Program-made: the position numbers and the translations under genes
Shown here: piece by piece, positions 1 to 6,237 of the stretch
Numbering within the stretch: position 1 is the stretch's first letter
Layout: every line of letters begins with the position of its first letter
The notes under the pieces: generated by a model
Told to the model about the DNA's origin: nothing
Databases searched by the model: none
What the model saw: the letters and a program-made list of their open reading frames with translations, nothing else
From: an uncultured Erysipelotrichaceae bacterium
GTDB taxonomy: Bacteria; Bacillota_I; Bacilli_A; RFN20; CAG-826
Direction of reading: 5' to 3'
NCBI GenBank assembly: GCA_900321535.1
Contig: ONWJ01000033.1
Coordinates: 1-8,358, forward strand
DNA: 8,358 nt

Positions 1-27
1 GGCGTCCAATACGATCGCATTTCTTAA
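1..27 (+). CDS. possible C-terminal end of an upstream gene (partial)
   Basis: Frame 1 reads GVQYDRIS and then a TAA stop at 25-27. A hairpin with a T-tract follows at 50-91, which is where the terminator of an upstream plus-strand gene would be expected. Eight codons are far too few to identify a protein, and the other two plus-strand frames are also open for a short distance, so this is only a plausible gene end. Confidence 0.2.
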   Translation, partial: GVQYDRIS

Positions 28-49
28 TTGCTGTTCAAATAACTAACAC

Positions 50-91
50 ACCTCTTCCTATTTTCAGTAAAATTAGGTAAGAGGTATTTTT
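50..91 (+). terminator. hairpin with T-tract overlapping the flavodiiron RBS (terminator or attenuator)
   Basis: The left arm at 50-64 (ACCTCTTCCTATTTT) pairs with the right arm at 69-85 around the 4-base loop CAGT. This gives 15 base pairs with two single-T bulges at 73 or 74 and at 78. An A and five T residues follow at 86-91, so it has the shape of an intrinsic terminator, although the stem is AT-rich. The right arm carries AAGAGGT at 79-85, the only good Shine-Dalgarno sequence for the ATG at 94, with 8 bases between. The structure could end the upstream transcript, mask the ribosome site, or do both. No convincing -35/-10 pair for the downstream gene was found in 1-93. Confidence 0.55.
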
Positions 92-93
92 AT

Positions 94-1962
94 ATGCATT
101 ACGAAACCCAAATTTCTGAGGGATTCTTCTATGTCGGCGGGTCCGATCGCAGAATCCATCTTTTCGAAAACGTCTATCCGCTTGCCAATGGAGTCAGCTA
201 TAACTCCTATCTCTATTTAGATGATAAAACCTTGCTTCTCGACACGGTTGATCGCTCTGTTTCCGAGGGCTTCTATGACAACATCGCTTTCCTTCTTAAT
301 GGAAGGAAACTCGATTACCTTATCGTCAACCACATGGAGCCAGACCATGCGGCGAACATCGGCGAATTGTTGCTTCGTTATCCGGAAACAACGATTGTCG
401 TCAATCCGATGAGCCAAAAATTCTTGTTGAATTACTTCCCAAAAATCAAAGCCAAATTCCTCATCGTTAACGAAGGGGACACGCTTAACATCGGAAAACA
501 TACGTTCACTTTCGTTATGGCTCCAATGGTCCATTGGCCAGAAGTCATGATGACATATGAAGTCGGCGAGAAAGTGCTCTTCTCCGCGGATGCCTTCGGC
601 ACCTTCGGTGCTCTTTCTGGCGACATTTACCGCAACGACAAGAACTTCGATCTCGTCGAAGCGCGCCGCTATTACACCAACATCGTTGGTAAATATGGTG
701 ATCAAGTTACCGCGGTTTTGAAGAAAGCCGAAGGACTTGAAATCAATATGATTTGCCCATTGCACGGCCCAATTCATAAAGGCAATCTCAATCCAGTTCT
801 CAATCCTTATAAATTATGGGCAACCTATACCCCAGAAGACCCTGACGGCGTCATGATTGCGTATAGCTCCGTCTATGGCGACACCGCGAATGCCGCTGAT
901 GTGCTCGCCTCTATGCTGGCCAAAAAAGGCGTCAGAAACCTTGTCATGTACGATGTATCCAAAACGGATTCCTCCTATTTGGTCGCCGAAGCTTTCCGCG
1001 TGAACACCATTGTTTTGGCCGCAACGACCTATAACGCCGGTGTCTTCGTTAAGATGGAAGATTTCCTTCATGATTTAGCCAACCACAAGATTCGCAACCG
1101 CACGATTGCTTTCATCGAAAATGGCTCCTGGGCACCGGCTGCCAGAGCAAACATGAAACGTATCCTTTCTGATTTGCAAGGCATTACCTATCTCGATGAG
1201 ACCCTCACGATTGCATCTAGCCTCAAAGATGACCAACTCACTGGTCTAGAAGCGATTGCTGAAGCGGTGGTGGCCTCTGTGCGCCCTGAAGAAAAGAAAG
1301 TCGAGACCGAGGGCAATGTGTTGGATCTTTCCGCCATGTTCAAACTCTCTTATGGCTTATTCGCCTTGGTTACCAAAGGAAAAGACGGACGTGATAACGC
1401 CTCTATCAACAACTCCTTCTTCCAAGTATCCGATAAGCCAAATCTTGTCATGCTTTCGGTTAACGTCGTGAACTACTCGGCCGATACGATTCGCGAAACC
1501 GGCGTCTTCAATATCTGCGTCTTGGATGAAACCGCGGACTTTGGAACCTTTAAGCGCTTCGGATTCGCTTCCGGACGAGACACGGATAAATTCGCGGATA
1601 TCCAAGATAAAGTTGTTCGCACCGGAAATGGATTGCTCCGCTTGAAAGAGCAATCTAATGCTTATCTTTCCTGCAAAGTCGTTCAGACTATTGAATGTGG
1701 CAACCACGTTCTCTTCATCGGCGAGATCACGGAAGCTCAAACGATTTCCAACGTTCCTTCCATGACCTATGCCTACTATTTCGCGAACGTGAAACCAAAG
1801 CCAATCCCCACCCCGAAACAAGCTGATCCTAACGCGCCAAAACGTTATGGATGGAGATGCAAGATTTGCGGCTTTACCTATGAGAACGACCCACTTCCAG
1901 AAGGCTATGTTTGCCCACTTTGCAAGCATCCTGCAACCGACTTCGAAAGAGTCGAAATCTAA
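94..1962 (+). CDS. four-domain flavodiiron protein (MBL diiron, flavodoxin, flavin reductase, rubredoxin)
   Basis: A cytoplasmic enzyme expected to reduce O2 to water and/or NO to N2O using electrons from reduced pyridine nucleotide. The 622 residues contain, in order: a metallo-beta-lactamase domain (about 1-245) with diiron ligands H80-x-E82-x-D84-H85, H147, D166 and H224; a flavodoxin-like FMN domain (about 252-395) with phosphate loop YSSVYGDTANA at 257-267; a flavin-reductase-like domain (about 408-560); and a C-terminal rubredoxin domain (about 585-622) with C589/C592 and C607/C610. The two cysteine pairs are only 14 residues apart, as in rubrerythrin-type rubredoxin domains, against about 29 in classical rubredoxin. 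All metal ligands are present, so it should be active. In Moorella the last two domains form a separate protein, Hrb, that feeds the flavodiiron protein FprA; here they are fused. The start is set by AAGAGGT at 79-85. Whether O2 or NO is the main substrate cannot be read from sequence. Confidence 0.95.
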   Translation: MHYETQISEGFFYVGGSDRRIHLFENVYPLANGVSYNSYLYLDDKTLLLDTVDRSVSEGFYDNIAFLLNGRKLDYLIVNHMEPDHAANIGELLLRYPETTIVVNPMSQKFLLNYFPKIKAKFLIVNEGDTLNIGKHTFTFVMAPMVHWPEVMMTYEVGEKVLFSADAFGTFGALSGDIYRNDKNFDLVEARRYYTNIVGKYGDQVTAVLKKAEGLEINMICPLHGPIHKGNLNPVLNPYKLWATYTPEDPDGVMIAYSSVYGDTANAADVLASMLAKKGVRNLVMYDVSKTDSSYLVAEAFRVNTIVLAATTYNAGVFVKMEDFLHDLANHKIRNRTIAFIENGSWAPAARANMKRILSDLQGITYLDETLTIASSLKDDQLTGLEAIAEAVVASVRPEEKKVETEGNVLDLSAMFKLSYGLFALVTKGKDGRDNASINNSFFQVSDKPNLVMLSVNVVNYSADTIRETGVFNICVLDETADFGTFKRFGFASGRDTDKFADIQDKVVRTGNGLLRLKEQSNAYLSCKVVQTIECGNHVLFIGEITEAQTISNVPSMTYAYYFANVKPKPIPTPKQADPNAPKRYGWRCKICGFTYENDPLPEGYVCPLCKHPATDFERVEI

Positions 1963-1987
1963 TTAAAAAACTCAAAAACATTGCAAA

Positions 1988-2014
1988 AACGGCTCGGATA
2001 CCCTCCGAGCCGTT
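1988..2014. terminator. bidirectional intrinsic terminator
   Basis: A perfect 11-bp stem, AACGGCTCGGA (1988-1998) and TCCGAGCCGTT (2004-2014), closes a 5-base loop, TACCC. It lies between the stop codons of two convergent genes, 25 bases after the flavodiiron stop and 4 bases after the minus-strand hydrolase stop. On the minus strand the stem runs into a T-rich stretch (complement of the A-run at 1985-1989). On the plus strand it is followed by a weaker T-rich tail, TTATCTTTAT. It should end transcription from both sides. Confidence 0.9.
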
Positions 2015-2018
2015 ATCT

Positions 2019-3014
2019 TTATCTGAAGCGATCGACGAATTCTTTGACGATTGTATCGTAACGAGCTGTGTCGTAAGAACGAAGATGAGAATGCGCTCCA
2101 TGTTCCCACCATTCCAAGCGCTTATCTTTGCTTGCAAGGGCGTTATACAATTCTTGGGTGCGTGCTGGGAGAGAATAGATATCCTCTTTCGAAGCAATCA
2201 TGATCATGGGAAGATGAATGTCTTTTACCGCGACGATAGGGCCGTTGGTCTTGATGTCGTAATCATAAAGTTTTTTGATCTTCCTACGAAACGCCCAAAT
2301 GCCTGGATAAACCATTCCGCCGTTCTTACGGATGCGGATCTTCAAAGAATCCCAGTATGTGGCGTAAAGTCCATCGGTGATGATCCCAATGATATAGTCG
2401 GGGCAATCTGCCCTAGCGGCAGTGTGGGCGACAGCCGAAGAGCCGACGCAGATGCCGTGAAGAATAATCTTTTTGATGCCTTTAACATCGTGAAGCCATT
2501 TCGCGCACGCCAAGATGTCGTATTGTTCTTGATAGCCGCATCCGGTCCAGTATCCTTCGGATAAACCATGGGCACGAGGGTCGATGGACATAATGTTCAC
2601 GCCGGCGTTTGCATAGGAGATCCCATAATAAAGAGAGTATATGCAAGTCTCTGGTCTTCCCGGCATGATGATGACGGCGATGTCGCTTCCATAATCGTAA
2701 TATAAGCCTTTTAAATGCAAGCCATCTTCGGTTACGAGGCTCACTTCTTCCTCTTTGTCTTTGTTTTGCTCACGGAACTTCAAAGCCTCGTTCCACATGT
2801 ACAACATGTCTTCGTTTTTCCTGTCGCTAGGTTCATCGCGGCTGAACTTTGTCGGCTTGGTTCTTGCCAAGATGATTTTGGTGACAACACCTGGTACGAC
2901 AAAAAGCATAGGAATTCCAGGGAGAACAATGGTGACTAACAGGACAATGACGATGGTCCAGATCGCCCATGTGGGCATAGATGCGTAAATCAATAAATCC
3001 ATAATAGTTTTCAT
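2019..3014 (-). CDS. membrane-anchored alpha/beta hydrolase with a Cys nucleophile elbow
   Basis: A putative serine/cysteine-type hydrolase of the alpha/beta fold; the substrate is unknown. Counting from the ATG at 3014 there are 331 residues. A hydrophobic segment at about 13-44 should anchor the N-terminus in the membrane, followed by a charged linker (about 50-90) and the hydrolase domain (about 91-331). Visible fold motifs are MPGRPE at 117-122 (oxyanion region), DPRAHGLSEG at 145-154, and the nucleophile elbow G187-I-C189-V-G191, where most relatives have Ser. The likely acid is D278 and the likely base is H310 (H-x-x-S-Y) or H308. The arrangement resembles the YqkD/BAAT-like group. Start choice is uncertain: the reading frame can be extended to a TTG at 3032, but a TATAAT box lies at 3024-3029, so translation probably begins at ATG 3014 or ATG 3002. 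The gene is monocistronic, convergent with the flavodiiron gene and divergent from fakB. Confidence 0.85.
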   Translation of the reverse strand: MKTIMDLLIYASMPTWAIWTIVIVLLVTIVLPGIPMLFVVPGVVTKIILARTKPTKFSRDEPSDRKNEDMLYMWNEALKFREQNKDKEEEVSLVTEDGLHLKGLYYDYGSDIAVIIMPGRPETCIYSLYYGISYANAGVNIMSIDPRAHGLSEGYWTGCGYQEQYDILACAKWLHDVKGIKKIILHGICVGSSAVAHTAARADCPDYIIGIITDGLYATYWDSLKIRIRKNGGMVYPGIWAFRRKIKKLYDYDIKTNGPIVAVKDIHLPMIMIASKEDIYSLPARTQELYNALASKDKRLEWWEHGAHSHLRSYDTARYDTIVKEFVDRFR

Positions 3015-3023
3015 CCATCCTGC

Positions 3024-3029
3024 ATTATA
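3024..3029 (-). promoter_or_regulatory. candidate -10 box of the hydrolase gene
   Basis: The minus strand reads a consensus TATAAT here. No good -35 is seen at 16-18 bp spacing (TTTCTA at 3047-3052 is weak). Transcription would begin near 3017-3018, leaving only 3-4 bases before ATG 3014 but about 15 bases before ATG 3002, for which GGATGA at 3011-3016 could act as a weak ribosome site. This makes 3002 a serious alternative start. Confidence 0.4.
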
Positions 3030-3190
3030 CAACTGGAAAAGGCAGTTAGAAACAAAAGTGCAGGGCTAAAAAATCAAAAAAACTTGGCAGAAACCCATTA
3101 AAATAGGTCTATTTAGGAATCTTTAGTTGTGCTTTGCTCATCTGAATGCTCCTTTTTCGGTTTTCGTTTGTTTCTTCCTATGGAAGACGG

Positions 3191-3199
3191 TGGTAAAAT
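3191..3199 (+). promoter_or_regulatory. extended -10 promoter of the fakB-fakA transcript
   Basis: TGGTAAAAT is an extended -10 (TGn followed by TAAAAT, five of six consensus bases). The -35 region is weak (TTTCTT at 3171-3176, 17-bp spacer), which extended -10 promoters tolerate. The predicted start near 3205-3207 gives a leader of about 20 bases containing AGGAG at 3211-3215. Confidence 0.5.
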
Positions 3200-3210
3200 A
3201 CCTCCGCTTT

Positions 3211-3215
3211 AGGAG
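3211..3215 (+). promoter_or_regulatory. RBS fixing the fakB start
   Basis: AGGAG sits 10 bases before ATG 3226. It decides between this start and an upstream in-frame ATG at 3127, which has no such site and would precede the candidate promoter. Confidence 0.75.
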
Positions 3216-3225
3216 CTCAAGACAA

Positions 3226-4158
3226 ATGAAACAAAAATTTGCAATCATCACCAATGATTCTTGCGCACTACCACGCAATATTCGTGAAGAATATGGTATC
3301 GATGGTGTTTTCCTCGGAAACATCGAATTCCCAGACGGCCATACCGAAAAAGCCGATTTGGATTGGGAGAAAATGACCCCAGAACAATATTTCGGTGGCA
3401 TGGCTGACAAAAAGCATATCTACAAAACCAGCTGCGCGAACGTTGACGAAATCTACGCTTGCATGGAAGAGCACGCTAAACAAGGCAAAGACATTCTTTG
3501 CATCGTTCTTAGCAGCGCCCTTTCTGGAACCTATCAATTCTCGGTGAAAGCGGCGGAGAAGATCGCCGCCGATTTCCCAGACATCAAAGTTAAGGTCATC
3601 GATTCCCTCCGTTATTCCACGGCTTTGGGTATGATCGTTTTGGAAGCATGCTTACGCCGCAAAGAAGGAAAGAACTTCGATGAAACCGTTGCCTGGGTTG
3701 AAGCCAATAGAGGCTGCTTCCATCAGATGGGCATTATGGACGATATGTTCTTCCTCGCCCGCACTGGCCGTGTTTCGAAAGCCAAAGCTTTCTTTGGAAA
3801 TCTTGCTGGCATCGAGCCGATGGCGGAATTCTCTGAATCCGGTTTATCCGAAGTTGTTGGCAAAGCCAAAGGCAAAAAGAAAGGTCTTCAGACCGTTGTC
3901 GACTACGCTTCCGCTCTTGTTGAGAACCCGAAAGATCACGTTCTCTTCGTCTGCCATTCCGTTCGTCCAAAAGAAGCCGAGTGGCTTAAAAACGCTTTGG
4001 AAGAAGCGATTCATCCAAAGGAAATCATTCTTACCAGCGTCGATCAGACTAGTGGCGCCAACATTGGCCCAGGGCTTGCGGCCGCTTTCTTCTATGGAAA
4101 GCCTCTCTCCAAAGACTTGGTAGACGAGAAAGCCTTGATTGCAAAAATCTTAGGATAA
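3226..4158 (+). CDS. fakB: DegV family fatty-acid-binding protein, FakB-type subunit of fatty acid kinase
   Basis: Binds a fatty acid and presents its carboxylate to FakA, which makes acyl-phosphate for phospholipid synthesis. It is soluble and 310 residues long, slightly above the usual 280 or so. DegV landmarks are N10-D11-S12 near the N-terminus, KTSCAN (67-72) in place of the usual TSQP-like turn, LSSALSGTYQ (95-104), I125-D126-S127, LARTGRVSKAK (178-188) and a C-terminal NIGPGL (279-284). Many DegV proteins read H-x-GPG at that last site; here N279 replaces the His, and the Arg-containing strand after the domain junction reads VGKAKGKKKG (211-220). It may therefore be a subgroup with a different lipid preference. 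fakA follows after 8 bases, which strongly supports the fatty acid kinase role. FakB paralogues elsewhere in the genome are common, so the exact lipid cannot be inferred. Confidence 0.88.
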   Translation: MKQKFAIITNDSCALPRNIREEYGIDGVFLGNIEFPDGHTEKADLDWEKMTPEQYFGGMADKKHIYKTSCANVDEIYACMEEHAKQGKDILCIVLSSALSGTYQFSVKAAEKIAADFPDIKVKVIDSLRYSTALGMIVLEACLRRKEGKNFDETVAWVEANRGCFHQMGIMDDMFFLARTGRVSKAKAFFGNLAGIEPMAEFSESGLSEVVGKAKGKKKGLQTVVDYASALVENPKDHVLFVCHSVRPKEAEWLKNALEEAIHPKEIILTSVDQTSGANIGPGLAAAFFYGKPLSKDLVDEKALIAKILG

Positions 4159-4166
4159 TTTACTGA

Positions 4167-5843
4167 ATGAATTTTGTTGATGGAGCCATGTTCCGCTCGA
4201 TGATATCGAGTGGTGGCTTAGGACTTGAAAGACATTGCAAAGAGGTCAATGACCTGAATGTTTTTCCTGTTCCTGATGGCGACACTGGCTCCAATATGAC
4301 CGCCACGATGTCGGGTGGGGTCAAAGCGATGGCGGCCTTACCTACGGCTGCCCGTATCGATGAATTCGCGAATGCGATGAGACAAGGCATGCTTTTATCC
4401 GCTAGAGGAAACTCCGGCGTTATTCTTTCTCAGTTCTTCGCCGGTCTCGCTGAAGGACTCGAAGGATTAGACAAAGCCAGCGTCTCTGATTTCGCCTTTG
4501 CGATGCAAGAAGGGGTAAAGCGCGCCTACTCTGTTGTCATCAAACCAGTTGAAGGCACCATCCTCACCGTTATGAGAGAGGGCTGCGAATACGCGACTAG
4601 CGTGTTGAATAACCTTTCTAGTTTTGAAGAGTACTTCATTGCCCTTCAAACCAAGATGAAGACATCTTTGGCCAACACCCCAGAGCTGCTTCCCGTCCTA
4701 AAAGAAGCGGGCGTAATTGACTCCGGTGGAGCCGGTTTAGTTTACATCATTGAGGGCATGGCGCAGTCGATCGGAGGCAAAATCATTGAGGACGTGTCAT
4801 TGAATTTGAATGATCAAGCCTCAAAACCGATTGATTTTTCTAGCTTCAACGAGGACACCGTTTTGGACTATGGATACTGCACCGAGTTCATCCTCCAATT
4901 GACCAACGTCAAAAGCGGTCCTGACGCCTTTGATTTGGATAAACTTGTTGAATACTTCTCCTCGTTTGGCGACTCATTAGTCGCTTTTAGAGATAAGAAT
5001 CTCGTTAAAGTTCACGTTCATACCAAAACGCCAGATCTAGCGATTGCCTATGCGCTGAAATATGGTGAATTCGTGACCTTCAAGATGGACAACATGACCT
5101 TGCAGCACGAAGAAACCCTCATCGATAAGAGCAGAGATGTTGCGGGCGCGGTGCAAAGCATTACTCAAAGCCAGCACGTCGAGAATTCTTGCGTTGCTGT
5201 TTCGCCAAGTTATGGAATCACCAAGCAATTCCGCGAGTATGGTGTTCCTGTTATCATTGAGTCAACAGATTTGATGAACCCAGATTCCAACGACTTTATC
5301 GCGGCTTTTGATAAGGCAAATGCGGATAACATCATCGTTTTGCCAAACAACAAGAACGAACTGATGGTGGCTCACCAAGCCGCCAAGCTCTATAAGAAGA
5401 GCTGGATTTATGTTCTTGAAACCCCCGATGTGATGAAGGGTATGGCGGCCGCCTCTATCATTGATCTTGCCGACTTGAGCCTAGAAGACAATCTCTCTCG
5501 CATGGAGAACGCTTTGAAGAAGGCCCACAGTTTATCGATTGCTAAAGCCGCCCATGCGTATCGCAAAGGAACGCTTCGTGTGAAATCTGGCGAGTATATT
5601 GGCGTGCTCGATGGAAACATCGTTTGTTCCGATAAAGAAATTGCATCTGTTTTTGAAAAAACGCTGCAAAACTTCGTTAAAACGAATGGAGCCAATGTCA
5701 TTACGCTGTTTACAAGTGAAGGCTTTTCGGATGATGAAAAGCAGCGCTTAAAGGAAGCTACTGAACGAGTTGATTCGTTCATTGAGCTCTATATTTTGGA
5801 GGGCGGGCAACATCTCTATGATGTTCTTGCAACAATCGAATGA
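4167..5843 (+). CDS. fakA: fatty acid kinase catalytic subunit FakA (YloV/DhaL-like)
   Basis: ATP-dependent kinase that phosphorylates FakB-bound fatty acids; the acyl-phosphate can enter phospholipid synthesis through PlsY or be exchanged to acyl-ACP by PlsX. The 558 residues match the family length. The N-terminal DhaL-like ATP domain (about 1-200) has NVFPVPDGDTGSNM at 31-44 with metal-binding D37 and D39, SARGNSGVILSQ at 78-89, KPVEGTIL at 126-133 and DSGGAG at 185-190. The middle domain (about 215-320) keeps C238 and H283/H285, positions like those reported to bind zinc in staphylococcal FakA. The C-terminal DegV-like domain (about 338-558) carries VLPNNKNE at 391-398 and should dock FakB. 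ATG 4167 follows AGGA at 4152-4155, inside the end of fakB, so translation is probably coupled. Its TGA stop overlaps the next start codon. Confidence 0.95.
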   Translation: MNFVDGAMFRSMISSGGLGLERHCKEVNDLNVFPVPDGDTGSNMTATMSGGVKAMAALPTAARIDEFANAMRQGMLLSARGNSGVILSQFFAGLAEGLEGLDKASVSDFAFAMQEGVKRAYSVVIKPVEGTILTVMREGCEYATSVLNNLSSFEEYFIALQTKMKTSLANTPELLPVLKEAGVIDSGGAGLVYIIEGMAQSIGGKIIEDVSLNLNDQASKPIDFSSFNEDTVLDYGYCTEFILQLTNVKSGPDAFDLDKLVEYFSSFGDSLVAFRDKNLVKVHVHTKTPDLAIAYALKYGEFVTFKMDNMTLQHEETLIDKSRDVAGAVQSITQSQHVENSCVAVSPSYGITKQFREYGVPVIIESTDLMNPDSNDFIAAFDKANADNIIVLPNNKNELMVAHQAAKLYKKSWIYVLETPDVMKGMAAASIIDLADLSLEDNLSRMENALKKAHSLSIAKAAHAYRKGTLRVKSGEYIGVLDGNIVCSDKEIASVFEKTLQNFVKTNGANVITLFTSEGFSDDEKQRLKEATERVDSFIELYILEGGQHLYDVLATIE

Positions 5844-6205
5844 TAGACGAAAGAGACGTGATAGAAGTTGAAGTTGTCGAGTCCTCTCTGGATGAGGAGC
5901 CTCAAAAACAAAAGAAGCCTCAGAAGGTTCGTTCCGATAAAAGGAAACAGATTCTCTTCTGGGGAACGGTAACTAGTTATTGCTTCCGCTTTGGTTTCCC
6001 GGTTGCTCTTGTTTTTGGTTTCGCCTTATTGGCGTTTGCCATTCTTTATGGTGAAACCCATGCGATCTTTCAGCTTGTCATGCTTATTATCTCCGCTTCT
6101 TTCTGCGGCTTAGGTATCTTTGCTTCGTTGTTTGGTTTCGTTTCCAAAGCCTTGATGGTTCATTACATGAAGCAAGATCCAAACTACGAGAACCAGGTTG
6201 AATAA
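5840..6205 (+). CDS. small two-helix membrane protein of unknown function
   Basis: I do not recognise a family. The 121 residues begin with an acidic stretch (1-20, rich in Asp, Glu and Val), then a very basic Lys/Gln/Arg segment (22-37), then two hydrophobic helices at about 48-70 and 77-101, and a short polar tail with MKQDPNYENQ (110-119). There is no signal peptide, and the positive-inside rule suggests that the N-terminus is cytoplasmic with a short external turn (GETH, 71-74). The ATG overlaps the fakA stop in the form ATGA and no clear Shine-Dalgarno lies near it, so translation should depend on ribosomes finishing fakA. That tie suggests, but does not show, a role linked to fatty acid kinase or the membrane. 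Confidence 0.75.
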   Translation: MIDERDVIEVEVVESSLDEEPQKQKKPQKVRSDKRKQILFWGTVTSYCFRFGFPVALVFGFALLAFAILYGETHAIFQLVMLIISASFCGLGIFASLFGFVSKALMVHYMKQDPNYENQVE

Positions 6206-6222
6206 CCGTTGCTAGGAAAAGA

Positions 6223-6234
6223 ATGGGTTACTAG
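6223..6234 (+). other. three-codon abortive start (minimal ORF) before the GT-D gene
   Basis: ATG GGT TAC TAG is preceded by AGGAAAAG at 6214-6221, giving good spacing from AGGA (5 bases). It is in the same frame as the main ORF, whose ATG comes 3 bases after the TAG. The ATG at 6238 has only AGAG directly before it. Ribosomes may start at 6223, stop at once and restart at 6238, or the TAG may be a mutation that shortened the N-terminus by five residues. Confidence 0.4.
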
Positions 6235-6237
6235 AGA

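Larger units (their letters stand above)
3033..3225. other. divergent intergenic region between hydrolase and fakB
   Basis: This 193-base AT-rich stretch has no supported gene. An in-frame extension of fakB up to 3127 lacks a ribosome site and gives an atypical Phe/Val-rich N-terminus, so it is discarded. The region holds candidate promoters for both flanking genes and a short 14-bp dyad, AAATAGGTCTATTT, at 3101-3114 that could be an operator. No riboswitch or stable long hairpin was recognised. Confidence 0.6.

Noticed and set aside
68..73. TAAAAT as a -10 box for the flavodiiron gene
   Set aside because: It matches five of six bases, but there is no -35 at 16-18 bp, no TG extension, and it lies in the loop side of the hairpin, where A/T runs are explained by pairing.
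217..777. Long minus-strand open frame inside the flavodiiron gene
   Set aside because: It lies antisense to a well-supported gene with all metal ligands. The translation has no recognisable motifs and fits the mirror effect of the plus-strand codon usage.
1911..2564. Plus-strand open frame crossing the terminator and the antisense of the hydrolase
   Set aside because: It runs through a strong terminator hairpin and opposite a hydrolase with clear fold motifs, and has no family motifs of its own.
3127..3225. N-terminal extension of fakB by 33 codons
   Set aside because: No ribosome site at 3127, the candidate extended -10 lies inside the extension, and DegV proteins normally begin right at the strand found after ATG 3226, which has AGGAG at good spacing.
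6232..6234. In-frame TAG read as a sense codon (recoding)
   Set aside because: A single TAG next to a start codon is not evidence for recoding; a restart at ATG 6238 explains it more simply and the other genes use the standard code.
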